DNA of 64,000 bases from Ulota crispa (Eukaryota > Streptophyta > Bryopsida > Orthotrichales > Orthotrichaceae), in the NCBI GenBank assembly GCA_963920765.1, contig OY987242.1:29660002-29724001 (forward strand). Direction: 5' to 3'. Below are positions 36,004 to 47,900 of this stretch, one piece after another. The position numbers were made by a program, and so were the translations under genes. A model generated the notes under the pieces. It was given only the letters and a program-made list of their open reading frames with translations, ran no database searches and was not told where the DNA came from. Position 1 is the stretch's first letter. Every line of letters starts with the position of its first letter.

Positions 36004-36417
36004 AGAATGTAAAAGTCTAGTCATGGTGGGTTTTTATGATTTTGTGTACTACAGATGTTGAGGTCATATACAAGAGTTCCTTCTTTTGATGTTGTTCATA
36101 TTAGAAATGTTAAAATATGTGGATAACTAATTTTGTATCAAAAGCAAAGTACTTATATATTATTTCATGTGATCCATGTTTGCTCTCTGTGAGAACTCTA
36201 GTGGAAAGGTTTCCTAGCGCTGAGTTGTAACTTACCTGGTGAATTTTTCATGGGGAAATTTGATAGATACCCTCAAGTGAATTTTGCAATATTTGTGCAA
36301 ATACCTAGTTTTTCATAAACCGCACAAGTATCCTTGACATTTCAAAGGAGCATTTCAAGGTAGTTTTGCAAGTATTGTTTTTAGTTCTTTTGTTCCATCT
36401 TTGTGTGCTCCTATGCT

Positions 36418-36496
36418 TTAACCCCTATATGCCTGAGGCACCAAATTCTGGTGGTTTTTACATTAGAATTTGGTGTATTAGGCATTTAGGGGTTAA
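36418..36496. mobile_element. TTAA-flanked mini-element F (71 bp)
   Basis: TTAA at 36418–36421 and 36493–36496 bound a 71-bp palindromic unit: CCCCTATATGCC at the left and GGCATTTAGGGG at the right, with CACCAAATTCT/AGAATTTGGTG inside. The smallest member of the TTAA family here. Confidence 0.75.
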
Positions 36497-36734
36497 ACAT
36501 TAAAGTTTTCATTGCATGGAACCTAACATTGTGTTTGTGAATCTTCTCATATTTTGGATTACTTAGGAATATGAGTGCATTTGGTGAGGTTGTTTTTTGT
36601 CTTCCAAGATGGACCATGTATCTATGATCACTTATAAAAAAAACTAGATGAAAATGACTTTCTTCCATCCTATGTTGTATTTTATTATTATCTATTGGAC
36701 AAAACCCGTGTGCCTCAATGTTTGTGTTCCATTG

Positions 36735-36975
36735 GAATATGGATGTTTCCTACTTATCCATGCAATTAAATCTCAAAAATTTATCATCAATGCTTTCTAA
36801 TCAATCACCATGTAAAACCATGAATGTTATGTAAAATAATTCACCTCACATGACTTTTGAATTTTTAGGAATTGGAATATGGTATGTTTGATTGAGACTG
36901 CATAAAAAATAATATTAATGATGCAAGTCAATAGAATGCCAATTATATTCTTTGTTATGCAAAGTTATTTGAATG
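36735..36975. repeat. Single decayed arm of the foldback family
   Basis: Matches the right arm of foldback 1 over about 230 bp (GGATGTTTCCTA, ATCCATGCAATTAAATCTCA, GTAAAACCATGAATGTTATG). The opposite arm is missing, so this is a truncated copy. Confidence 0.75.
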
Positions 36976-38673
36976 GCGTAATACGGTTATGTATATTTTC
37001 TTTTTGGTAATGTACTGTACATGCATGCACATATGACTAGTGTTTCAAAGGTTTGAGGAGTTCTCATACTTTGAGTTCCTTCCCTTCTGGGCTTCAAATG
37101 ACTTCTTCAATTGTTTGTCTTTATTATCCACCAAAATGTTCTTCATGATTGTTCAACTAGAGTTACAATCATAATTAGGACATCTTTATTAATGCCAAGA
37201 AAATTTCTGTCAACACTGACTTATTTTAAAGTTGCTTATTTGCCCACCCTTACAATTTACTATATTAACTTCCAACCTTTTGCACGTCTCCTATTATGAA
37301 AATAGCAAGAAACAAGGCATCATAATTCACTATGGCAACAGCAAAAAAACAGGTCAAAAAGCAATCTGACCTTTCAAAAGTTGCTTATTTGGAAGAGCAA
37401 AAAGAACTTGGAGATAGATCTCAGAATTAAATATGCGTTTGTTTATTCAAAATTTGCAGATGATGTTTTGTTCTTGAGCTGAAAGGGTTGCTTACAAAAA
37501 ATAAAAACAGGCTTTCACAAGCTTGAACACAAACTACACACAATATTCTCATATTGCCATCCTTGCACAGAATGGAACTTACAAAATAGCACTAGATACA
37601 CTAAGGAATTGTGACAATTTCATAGAATGAACTTACATCATTACTAAAAAACTAATTTGTTCTTCATCCAAAGTATAACAATAGTACATTTTGGCAACGT
37701 TCTTATTCAAAAACATTCAATAATCACTAGCAATTTCATACGGAAGCTAAGTTGAAAACACCTAAGGTGATTTTACAATTCGAGAAATGCAAACACAATT
37801 CAAATGTGTATTGTTGATCAAATATTTCGATTGCGAGGTAGTCCAAACATCTAAAAATGTGGATACATCATAAAGAGTAACTGCAAAGGACTATTTTGTA
37901 ACCAATATGTAGCTGTAAAATGAAATATCAAAAGTACAAAATTTTCTTCAAATAAAGACTCTTGTCATTTTCAGAAGATTAGTTTTTCAATAAATCATAA
38001 AATAATACTGTAACATTAGTGGTTTTTCTACGATTTTTATTTTACCTCTTTCTTCAGGTTATATCTATAATGCCAATTTTAAAACTGAAGAATTTTAACT
38101 TTGAGATGAAACATGTTGCAATCTAGAAAGAGGATTTTTGAAAAATGCATAGCATGTAAAATTTAGGAAAGAAATTCAAAAACCTTATTAAAAAAAATCA
38201 ATTTATGAAACTGCATGTCGTGAAAACGTAGTAATGAGTAGAACTAACTTCCTTTGAGGGTATAACAGAGACATCATGGTTTCAAAATTTGAAAAAAAAC
38301 ATGACGCCCAATGCAAATCTCTCGCCATCCAGGTGTTTAACCTAGAAAAAGCTTATGATTGCAGGTGCATAAGTTGCAACAAATTCGGATTAATCATTTA
38401 CCATACCTCAGGTAAACTGAAAAATTTACACCATAATGTTTCATATGCAACATCTTCAAACCTATCAACCCTATTCATACATATAATATACCTATCCTTC
38501 TAACTCTCCGTCGTAACCACTGGGAAAGAAAAATCCCGTGCACGAGACATTGCAAAGATATCCTTAACCCTAATTTGTGATGCTCCACGAGGATCAACAA
38601 CTCGAGTTCACTCCAAACCCTAAATCAAGCAACCCATACACACATAACATGATTCCTCCGTGATTCTCAATCC
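36976..38673. other. Intergenic, no supported gene
   Basis: AT-rich DNA. Short ORFs (37111–37299, 38276–38503) lack conserved motifs. Telo-box-like AAACCCTAAA at about 38623 and AACCCTAAT at about 38565 lie near the right end. Confidence 0.4.
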
Positions 38674-38922
38674 TCAGAAACACAAAAATGACGCGAAGAA
38701 AGAGGTAAAAACCATTTCGGGATGATAATCTCGAAAATCGAAATTGAGAGAAATTAGGGTTTTCGCCGCTCCTGCTGAGGAAGACACTAACCAAGCATGT
38801 GAAAGATACACAATAAAAAAGGCTCTTGCCAATGTTACCAGTCTCATCACCTTCAAAGCTTCCTTCGCAGTGGCCTGCATGCAAAAATGAAACTGCGCCT
38901 CGTCTACGTCGATTGTGCTCAT
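38674..38922 (-). CDS. Possible first exon or small ORF, unrecognised
   Basis: An 82-codon ORF with a true ATG at 38922 (MSTIDVDEAQFHFCMQATAK). A hydrophobic stretch (LVTLARAFFIVYLSHAWLV) could be one membrane span. GT-donor-like sites follow EALK, so this could be the first exon of a spliced gene. I recognise no family and found no matching downstream exon. The next ORF upstream on the same strand ends at 39042, 119 bp away. Weak call. Confidence 0.25.
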   Translation of the reverse strand: MSTIDVDEAQFHFCMQATAKEALKVMRLVTLARAFFIVYLSHAWLVSSSAGAAKTLISLNFDFRDYHPEMVFTSFFASFLCF

Positions 38923-39041
38923 TTCAAAGGTGTAGTCACTCCGTCATGTCATGTCATGCTTGGCGTTAATGTCCACGGCCTGCGCCTTCGAACGTCGACT
39001 TGGTCGAGAAGAGAAAGGGCGGTGTGCTGTGAGGAGGTTGA

Positions 39042-39203
39042 TCATTTGTTGTCGAGCTGTTTCAAGCGATCTTCCACCGTGAGAGGACCCGTGGCGACCT
39101 TGCTGGCCTTGCGGTCAGCGGAGGCCATGAGGATGCCGGCCAGAGTGCCGAGAGCGCACACCATGAGCAAGCGCATGGAGCGCTTGTCAGCGGACGCGGA
39201 CAT
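39042..39203 (-). CDS. Small single-pass membrane protein, 53 aa, family unrecognised
   Basis: ATG at 39203, TGA at 39042–39044, single exon. Residues about 9–26 form one hydrophobic span (MRLLMVCALGTLAGILMA) preceded by a basic DKRS and followed by DRKASK and a polar tail ending LTVEDRLKQLDNK. The region is GC-rich compared with its surroundings and codes cleanly. Two TTTAGGG telo-boxes lie about 65–85 bp upstream, as at OXA1. A small organelle or endomembrane protein is plausible but unproven. Confidence 0.55.
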   Translation of the reverse strand: MSASADKRSMRLLMVCALGTLAGILMASADRKASKVATGPLTVEDRLKQLDNK

Positions 39204-39267
39204 GGTGAGCCACGAGCAGCAGCACCGGTGCAACACGAGGACTGAATGGACAGAGGACACAAAAGAG

Positions 39268-39289
39268 GTAGGTTTAGGGTTTAGGGTTT
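39268..39289 (-). promoter_or_regulatory. Telo-box pair upstream of the 53-aa ORF
   Basis: The plus strand reads GTTTAGGGTTTAGGGTTTC, two exact plant telomere repeats. Located about 70 bp upstream of the ATG of the minus-strand small ORF, as in promoters of many plant translation and organelle genes. Regulatory role is inferred. Confidence 0.5.
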
Positions 39290-39912
39290 CAGCTTTTCAG
39301 TCCAAAAAACAAAACAAAACTTTGAAACCCCATGTCAGACCATCATCAACCCAAGACAGGGAATAGGACTGTATCTTCATTTCTCTTTGAGGGGCCAGTT
39401 GTGTGGGAGAATGACGTACCTGTAGGGTTCCAATGTAACTATGGCAACGCATAATCAAGAGACAGCCCCGTCAATATTGCTTCCTTGGACATCAAAAATG
39501 CTCATCTCTCAATGCCTTGAGATTTTCAATGCATTTGCTCTTGGAATGACACAGTGCTTGCAATAACTTGCAACATCTTGACAACAACTTGCAAGTACTT
39601 GCAAGGGTTTTTTGTTGTGCTTGAATCTATAGTGGGAATTGCATCAAGGTTGAGAAAATCCGTTTGATGATAGGAGTTGCAAAATTACATGGACAGGGAA
39701 CAGCACATGAGCAACTAGTTCCTAGTCCCAAACCTTGTGTATGGGTTGATGATGCCCTTACAATTACACAAGTTTTTTTGGTGAAAAGGCAAGAGGCTTA
39801 ACAAAAAGAAATCCAATCATCCACAAGATTCTCAAAATCCAACACTCTTGGTTGGTGTTTTGAAATAACCAAAGGAAAGAATCTTCACTAACGTGGTTGG
39901 TTATTCACCATT

Positions 39913-40864
39913 TTAACCCCTAAAGGACCATTGTCCCTTTGGGGGACAATTGGGATTTTGGGCATGTACCTATGGCTAAACTACTTTGGGTGATTTTCTG
40001 AAACTTTGATTGAAGATGGGGAATTATAAGATCTGCGTGGGAATCTAATTTTTCCTTCATTCTAACAATTATTGAAGAAATTATGCATGAATAACTAAAA
40101 AGCAAGGGAGAATTGGGCAGCAAAAAAAATTGCAACTTTTTTAAATAAAATTTTGAAATTGGTTCTTTAAATTTTTATGTATTTGGGAAGTTTTGAATCA
40201 TTCAATTTTGATAGATGAGATGAAAGTTATGAGAAGTTTTAGTTTGCGAGTAGGTATGGGATTCCCAAACCTCCATTCCTTTTCCCCCTTGTAAAACTTG
40301 TTGCTTTACTTTTTTGAGCTCTTTGTGTATTTTTTTTTTTTACTTTTTTATGCAAGTTGTAGTAGACTAAGGTTTCTTGGTTTTTACTTTTTGGATTAAA
40401 GTAATTTGGGTTTATTAATTTTACATAAATCCTCCAATTTTGCCTAGTGTATATGCAAATTTCATGACCTTACGGCATTGCATGATTTTACAAAGTATGA
40501 TCCACACCTCTGTTTCATTTGAAAATTCTCCAACACATACCTAACTTGGTCTTCTACATGGAAAAAATAAACCTCAACTTTGCGTAGAGCAATTTTTTTG
40601 ATATAGGAGCCATCAAAGGCTTTTGGAATTTTTGGGCAGCATTGAAGAAAACATTTTTTTTCACTTCAAATGTGAGTATCTCACTCCTTTACAACTAGAA
40701 TGAGCTAATTTTTTTAGCACAAGTACCTCCCATAGTCTAGGGCAAGATCTTATGGTTGGATTTCTGAAAGAAATTTTATTTCCTACATTTCGATTCATTC
40801 CCCCAAAAGTGACAGTTTTGAGTGATTTTCACAGAAAAAAAGGGCTTGGTCCTTTAGGGGTTAA
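39913..40864. mobile_element. TTAA-flanked element D2 (944 bp)
   Basis: TTAA at 39913–39916 and 40861–40864. Termini CCCCTAAAGGACC and its exact complement GGTCCTTTAGGGG. Full-length relative of D1 (11484–12410), with better preserved ends. Short ORFs only; no transposase. Confidence 0.9.
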
Positions 40865-41589
40865 ACGATATGAGCCCAAATCCCTATCTAGAATAGATTT
40901 AGAGCCAAATGAATGTAGCTCATAAAAGAGCAAGTAAAAAAAAAAATAAAAAAAAAATGATGATTTATATGTATTTACTCTCTCTGATTACTTACATCTA
41001 GATTGCCTTACCTCTTAGTGTTTGCAGGGACGCTCACATTTGAAAATGGGGTAATGTGACAACTTGGAACTCAGAAAAAGGGATTATTAAGTTATAATCC
41101 AAATAAGCCAATTGTTTTTAGCAAATTTTTTTTGTTTTCTTAGCCAGAAACATAAGAAGTGTTGAAATAAAGGATTGGCGTAGTATAGAAATTCTGGAAT
41201 AGATAAAAAGGAGAAGAAAGGAAAATTGAGTTCCTATCTTATTTGGATTAGAAGCTGGAATTTTCCCTTTGAAGTCCAAAATACACTACTTCAAATAAAG
41301 GGAAGGGTACTGGAGACAAGCCAGAGGCCAACTGGACAATAAGTAGTACCAACGGACCCTTAAACAGAAGTCAAGGATGTAATTAAAACTTCATGATTAG
41401 GTCCAACGGTTCTTAACGGCCGTAATCATGGAACCGGGTAATCAAGGGAAATTAGGTGAGGACGGACTTATCTTCTTATTCTTCTTCTCCTGATCTTATC
41501 TTCTCTTGTGCTCTCCGTGGTTATCTTCTTGATTGTTTGCATTAGTGTTGTTGTGCGTTAGCTAAGGAAGTCAGTATCTCGTAGTTCCA
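40865..41589. other. Intergenic, nothing recognised
   Basis: AT-rich flank between element D2 and the gag-like remnant. A TCTTCTT-rich stretch at about 41470–41520 may be the leader of that remnant. Confidence 0.35.
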
Positions 41590-43318
41590 GTTCCATGTCT
41601 GTCATGAATGATGGTGAGGACAAAACGAGAGGAGGAGGTAGCGGCCATAGCACTTAGATCTATCTATCCAGGCATATCCAAAGATTCCGCAAAGAGACAG
41701 TTTCTGAAGGAGGATTTGATGAAGATGGGATGCCACGGTTTGATCAAGTTCCATAAAACCTGAGTGATGAGGAGATGGTGAGAGAACTATTGCATAAACC
41801 CTCTAGTGAGTGGCATGGAACTATGAGAGCTAGTCCAGAGAGCTGGACCAAGGAAGTGTGGATTGAGGTTTACGGTTTGGGCCAAGGAGATGAGGGACTA
41901 GCAAATCGATCCGCCAAGTTCTGCAAGGGGAAGTTTTCTGGTATTCCCCATCCGAAGAATGGCTACTCTATTGCTGATTGCAAGACTAGGAGAGAGAGAC
42001 GCATGTTGGAGTTCCTGGTTCCTATTTTACTTCCGGAACGCCCAACTTGTCTTACGCTCACCTTTGCAAATACTATCTTTGGTTTGCTGTCAAGAGAGTA
42101 GAAGGTGAGTTGGAGGTAGTGATTAGAGATCTAGTAGACATACTGTTCCGGACACTAGGAAACATTAAGCCATCCGGAATTAGTCCTTTTCTTTTTCATC
42201 TCTATTCTTCCTTAGAACTTCTGAGGGATAGGAAACACATGGAGTACAAGAAGGCTGAAGTGATGCAACAGCACGATATTACTCTAGAATCGAAACTGAG
42301 ACTGGAAGACAAAGTGGAGGAATGAGAAGGTGAGTCACTAGTAGCAGAGGTGACAAGGGAGATCCAAGGTAAGGGAAAGGAGCCCGCTAAGTGTGCAGAA
42401 CCCTTTAAGGACTCCGATCATGTAGTTTTCGAGAACTGTAAGAGTGACTCCATCACCGGAATTATAAAGGAATTGGGAGTAGTCCAGCAAGTGATGCGTA
42501 CCGTGCAGGAGCACAACCGGAAATTGTATAAATTGGTGGGAGCGGCTTTGCTGGAAGCTTTCTTTGCAAAAGTGAAGAGACTTTTTGAGTTCAAAACCTC
42601 ACGGCAGGTTGAGGTGGACAGTTTGACTCAACAGGTGAAAGACCTGCAGGTCACACAGAAGGAAGAGATCAAGGGGGATAAAGCAGCTCGCAAAGCCAAC
42701 ATCAAGATTGCCCGACTCAGGCATTTTGTAGGTAATTTGGGAGATGCGGTGAACAAGGCCAAGCTTTATGACGCTGAGGTTTTGAAAGCCGGACCGCAAA
42801 TGGGGGCCAGATTGGTAGGTGTTGTGGTTGAATATGGAGACAAGATGGAGGTGATGCTGTAGGAGATGAGGAGCATCTTGACTAGCCTTTGACCCCGACA
42901 GGAGATTGGAGAAGGTTCCGGGCAAGGTAAGGATGTTACACCCGCTTGGAAGTCTCATTCTTTCCGATCACCAAAGTCCACCACACCAAAGGAGAAGGAG
43001 GTAGTGCAGACTTCAACTTCTGCCCGGTTACCCAACTATATTGACTTGGGAACCGAAGAAGAGAAGCCTACACCCAAAATCCAAGGCTAGCATCAAAACC
43101 CCACGACACTGGTAGATCATGGTGCGACAAAGTTGGCCAGCCCGGTGAAGAGGAAGTCGACAGCAAAGCGGGTAAGAGAGTCGACCTCTTTGATCAAGAT
43201 TGACCTTCTAGATGACTCTCCTTCAAAACCAACAGCAAGTGATAGGGAGACTTCAGACTCATCAGGTGAATCGGAAAGTTCGGATTCATCTGGTGACAAT
43301 GAACCGGAAGCAATTTAG
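41590..43318 (+). pseudogene. Broken gag-like retroelement ORF
   Basis: Four coding-like stretches on one strand: 41775–42101, 42047–42325, 42350–42862 and 43133–43318. All but the first share one frame. At least one frameshift (about 42060–42100) and several in-frame stops (for example at 42323 and 42858) break them. The first stretch has the conserved-looking blocks EWHGTMRASPESWTKEVW and RRERRMLEFLVPILLPERPT. Later parts are Lys/Glu-rich and coiled-coil-like, then Ser/Asp-rich (SSGESESSDSSGD). The layout (charged, helical, no enzyme motifs) is like a plant retrotransposon gag or gag-like ORF, but the exact family is not recognised. No reverse transcriptase follows and no LTR pair was found. 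Confidence 0.5.
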
Positions 43319-44477
43319 CTTGCCGAGCAAGGGACCAAGAAGAAGAGAGGACCAGCTCTTGGCAAGGATAAGTCAGAAAGCAGCAATCAGAAGCAGCCAA
43401 TGTGGAAGGGGGCAACCAATGTACAGGAAGTGCCGGCATTTAGTTACAAGCTAGCCAATTGATTTTGAGAATTGCTGAATTGAATTCAAAAGTTTAGGAA
43501 AAAAGACGACCATTTAAGAGGAAAAACAAAGAATATTCTTTATTTTCTATAGGCTTAGCCAAGAGTATACTCTAGACAACCGGTTGGCCCAAGAGAATGT
43601 CAGATATTGGCCGATTAAGCTAAAATAACTTCCCGGATTGTGGGGGTGACCACAGCCCAGAAGAAGAAGAAAAGCACCTAGTACTACAATGGCAGTAAGA
43701 GGTTGTAGTAACTAGGTAAATAGAATAAAGTTTATTAACCTCAGAAACAAACGATAGTCACTTCTTGGTTAAATGAATGTAGACGCTTGGATCCAAGTTT
43801 ATAAGATCTGAGATCTACTATTTACAGAACTTTGCAAAAAGTGAGGGGAACCATTGCTTTTTGGATAAGGAAATGACACTTGTCATTTGTTTGTCACTAG
43901 CTTTTCAAAAATGCCTTTTAGGAGTTCTTTTAGTGATTAGCTATAAGAGGCAGTTTTGAGATGGTTGCCTTGGGTGATTTTATGTTTTTGATTCTCCTAG
44001 TGCAAGCAAAGTTTTGAAATTGTACCTCAGAACTCTGAACTTATCACTTGGTGTGCTGTGTGTATGCAAACGTGAGTGTTAGAGAAGAGAGAGAGAGAAG
44101 TAACCCTTGGATCCTGTTTGATTCGTCTTCTGGAACAAATTAGAGGTGGTTGGAAAACTATGTGTACTAAACGGTAGTTCCTATTTGGGTTTATGATCTG
44201 GGAACTTTTGTAAGGAATAGCCACCCTTAGACTAGGTGTGATCCGGATAGAGATCGTGATGCATGCTGGTTGACGGCTGAAGAGGTTCCAATACCACCAA
44301 GAGTGATTGTGAACAAAGGAAGAGGGATCCTTGAGTTATCTAGTTACTATCTTAACAACAGGAACTAGGTCGGAAAGGGTCTGTTGTTGTAGTAGTTTGA
44401 GGTTGTAGGGGTTCCCTGTGTGACTAGTTAGTTTGGATCTACTTCCGGATTGGTTGTGAGGAAGTAATTGCACCTTT
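43319..44477. other. 3' part of the retroelement remnant or intergenic
   Basis: Continues the composition of the gag-like region, then unique-looking DNA. No reverse transcriptase, integrase or gene motif seen. Confidence 0.35.
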
Positions 44478-44978
44478 TTGTCCTTATGTTTTTGTTATGA
44501 TACTTTGTTTAGTGATACTTCAGTCACTATAAATTCTCGAAGGGTAAGAACTCACGCTGCCTTCCTTAATCAAATTTTGGAATCCTCTGATATAGAGGCT
44601 AAACTTCTTTTACTCGTAATTTTATGTTGTAATCGGATCCAGAAGAGGCACAAGGCTTGGACACTCCTTCTTGAATTCTGGTTTGATTGTGGGAAAGGGG
44701 AAGATATAATTAGGAGTTTGATCAATTGATTATAAAACTTTTGATTCCTTTATCTTGTGTGTGTGTTTGTGAGTAATTGCGAATTACTAATAAGATTTTT
44801 TCATCCTATTACGGTTAATTTTGAGGATCTACAAACTAAATCTCTGTGGAACAAAAACGAGTCATCTTTTTGGTATTTTAAACTACTTTTAATGCCAACA
44901 GGAGGACAAGTACTTTCTTGTGCTACAATAGCCTCTTGCTATAAATCTTGTGTGGCACACGGTGTGGAAGTCCTGTAG
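44478..44978 (+). other. Two AT-rich in-frame ORFs of unknown nature
   Basis: ORFs 44478–44729 (83 codons) and 44757–44978 (73 codons) lie in the same frame, separated only by a cluster of stops at about 44727–44745. The first has a coding-like sequence (THAAFLNQILESSDIEAK, then LLLLVILCC). No family recognised. The second overlaps the first visible exon of the hydrolase gene in a different frame. It could be old coding DNA or chance. Confidence 0.3.
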
Positions 44979-47900
44979 CACCAGGTTGCAGGAAGGCATA
45001 TTCACCACACCCTGCAAGGAGATGCTGAAGCAGGTGCTCCCAATCGTGAGCCAAACGGCTTGCATTTGGCTGCTTAGCCCTTGTCATGTTCCCTCCCATG
45101 AAGCATCATGCGTTGTGCATTTGGCTGGTATGTATCCTTAATCAACTCCGCTTTCAATGAAACCTCTTCTTTTTTGTTTCAATCCAATGCAATGCTCAAG
45201 AGGAGCACTCAGCACTTCATGTTTAGTTGTCTAGCCCTCTTCAGCCTAACCCTCTCAATATCAAGAGAGGCTCAACTTGCTTCCTCTTGCTTTTCACATT
45301 TGCATTATCTATTGTTCTATTTGTATCCTAACTTTGTGACTAGCTTATACAATATTCCTTCCCAATTCTAATGATGGAACTTTCTGTAACCTTGTTTACA
45401 ATATGATCAATGAAATATGTCATCTTAATCTCGATACTCTTAGAGTTAATTACAAAACAATAATCACAGGAGGATTTGCAAATGATGAGCATCTTGATAG
45501 AATGCTTAGGAAGTCCACTCAGAACTTCATATTGAGCTGACTAGCCCTTTTCAACCTAACCCTCTCAGTACCAAGAGAGGCTCATCTTACTTTCTCTTGC
45601 TTTTATAGCACATTTGCATTCTCTTTTGTTCTATTTTTACTGATTCTAACAATGGAACTTTTTATAACCTCATTTACAACATGACCAATGAAATATGTCA
45701 TCTTAAAACCATGGAATCTCAATCCCCTTAGGGTTAATTCAAAAATAGTAATCACAAAAGGATCTACAAGTGATGATCATCTTGGAATCCTTGCTCTTCT
45801 TTTGATGGACTTCCTGAGCAGCCCATCAGGATCATCTCTTGTCAAAAAATCACTTTTAGCTAGTTCTTTTCAGCCACAGTGTTTTTACCCTCTCAGGACT
45901 AAGAGGCTCAACTTACGATCTCTTGCTTTTCTAGCACATTTGCATCCTCTATTGTTCTACTCTTATCCAAACTTTGTGACCAACTGATGCAATGCTTCTT
46001 CTTGATCCTAACAATGGAAAACCTCGTTTGCAACATGATTAATGAAATAGGTCATCTTATATCCATGGATTCTTGATACTCTTAGGGTTAATTACAAAAT
46101 AGTTACCACAAAAGGATCTACAAGTGATGATCATCTTAGAATCCTCGCTTTTGTTTTGAGTGGACTTCCTGAGTATTCCATCAAGACCACCTCTTCTCAA
46201 AAAATCATGTTTAGCTAGTCATTTGCAGCCAAAATGTTTTTAACCCTCTCAGTACCAAGAGAGACTCGTCTTACTTTCTCTTGCTTTTCTAGCACATTTG
46301 CATTCTCTTTTGTTCTCTTCTTATCCTAACTTTGTGACTAACTAATGCAATGCTCCTTCTTGATCCTAACGATGGAAGACCTTGTTTGCAACACAATCAA
46401 TGAAATAGGTCATCTTAAATCCATGGTATCTCAATCCCCTTAGGGTTGATTCAAAAACAATAATCAGAACAATAATCACAAAAGGATCTACAAGTGATGA
46501 GCATCTTGGAATCCTTGTTTTTTTTAGAAGAGATGATCTTGACAGAATGCTCAAGAAGTCCACTCAAAACTTCATGTTTAGCTGACTAATCCTCTTTAGC
46601 CAAACCTTCTTAGTACCAAGAGAGGTTCAATTTACTTTCTCTTGCTTTTCTAGCACATTTGTATTCTCTTTTATTCTCTTCCTACCCTAACTATGTGACC
46701 AACTCATATAGTGTTCCTTACTGATTCTAACGATAGAAAACCTTGTTTGCAACATGATCAATGAAATATGTCATCTTAAAACCATGGAATCTCGATCCCC
46801 TTAGGATTAATTCAAAAGCAATAATTACACGAGAATCTACAAGTAATGATCATCTTGGAATTGTCGCTTTTGTTTTGAGTCGATTTTCTAAGCATTCCAC
46901 TCAGAACCACCTCTTCTCAAAAATTCATGTTTAGCTAGTCATTTGGAGCCAAAGTGTTTTTAACCCTCTCAAGACCAAGAGGCTCAACTTACTTTCTCTT
47001 GCTTTATTAGCACTTACGCATTCTCTTTTGTTCTATCCTTGCTCTAACTTTGTGACCAACTCATACAATGTTCCTTACTGATTCTAACTATGGAACTTTC
47101 TGTGATGTCATTTGCAATATGATCAATGAAATAGATCATCTTAAAACCATGGAGTCTCGATCCCCTTAGGGTTAACTCAAAAATAGTAATCAGAACAGTA
47201 ATCACAGAAGGATCTACAAGTGATGAGCATCTGGGAATCCTTCGCTTTTTTTTTTGAGAAGAGATGATCTTGATGCAATGCTCAGGAACATCACTTAGAA
47301 CTTCATGTTTAGCTGACTAGCCCTCTTCAACCAAACCCTCTCAGGACGAAGAGGCTCAACTTACTTTCTCTTCCTTTTTCTAGCACATTTGCATTCTCTT
47401 TTGTTCTATTCTCACCCTAACTTTGTGACCAACTCTTGCAATGTTGTTCACTGATTCTAATGTTGGAACTTTTTGCAACCTCGTTTGCAATATGATCAAT
47501 GAAATAGGTCACCTTAAAACCATGGAATCTCGATCCTCTTAGGGTTAATTCAAAAGCAGTATTCACAAAAGGATCTACAAGTGATGAGCATCTTGGAATC
47601 CTCATGCTTTATTTGAGAATTGATGATTTTGATTCTGCAGGCACAGGTGACCATGGGTTTGATCGACGTCTGCGGTTAGGTGGTCCGTTATTAGAGAAGA
47701 ACATTGCGACCATGGTGCTGGAAAGGTGACTATCTGGTAACTCAGCCTCTTTGATAGATTCATCTTGCTGTATTTGTAAAGACTATATATTGTATATAGA
47801 GTTGGTTTGATCTTGAGAATGTGGTCATATGCAAATACCGTTACCTATCCCGTGCTCAAGTCATCACCTCAAAGGTACATATTTAAGCATTCAGTGTATA

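Noticed and set aside
45185-47610. CRISPR-like array
   Set aside because: Units are ~360 bp, diverged and contiguous with no short identical repeats or spacers; it is a satellite in a nuclear intron.
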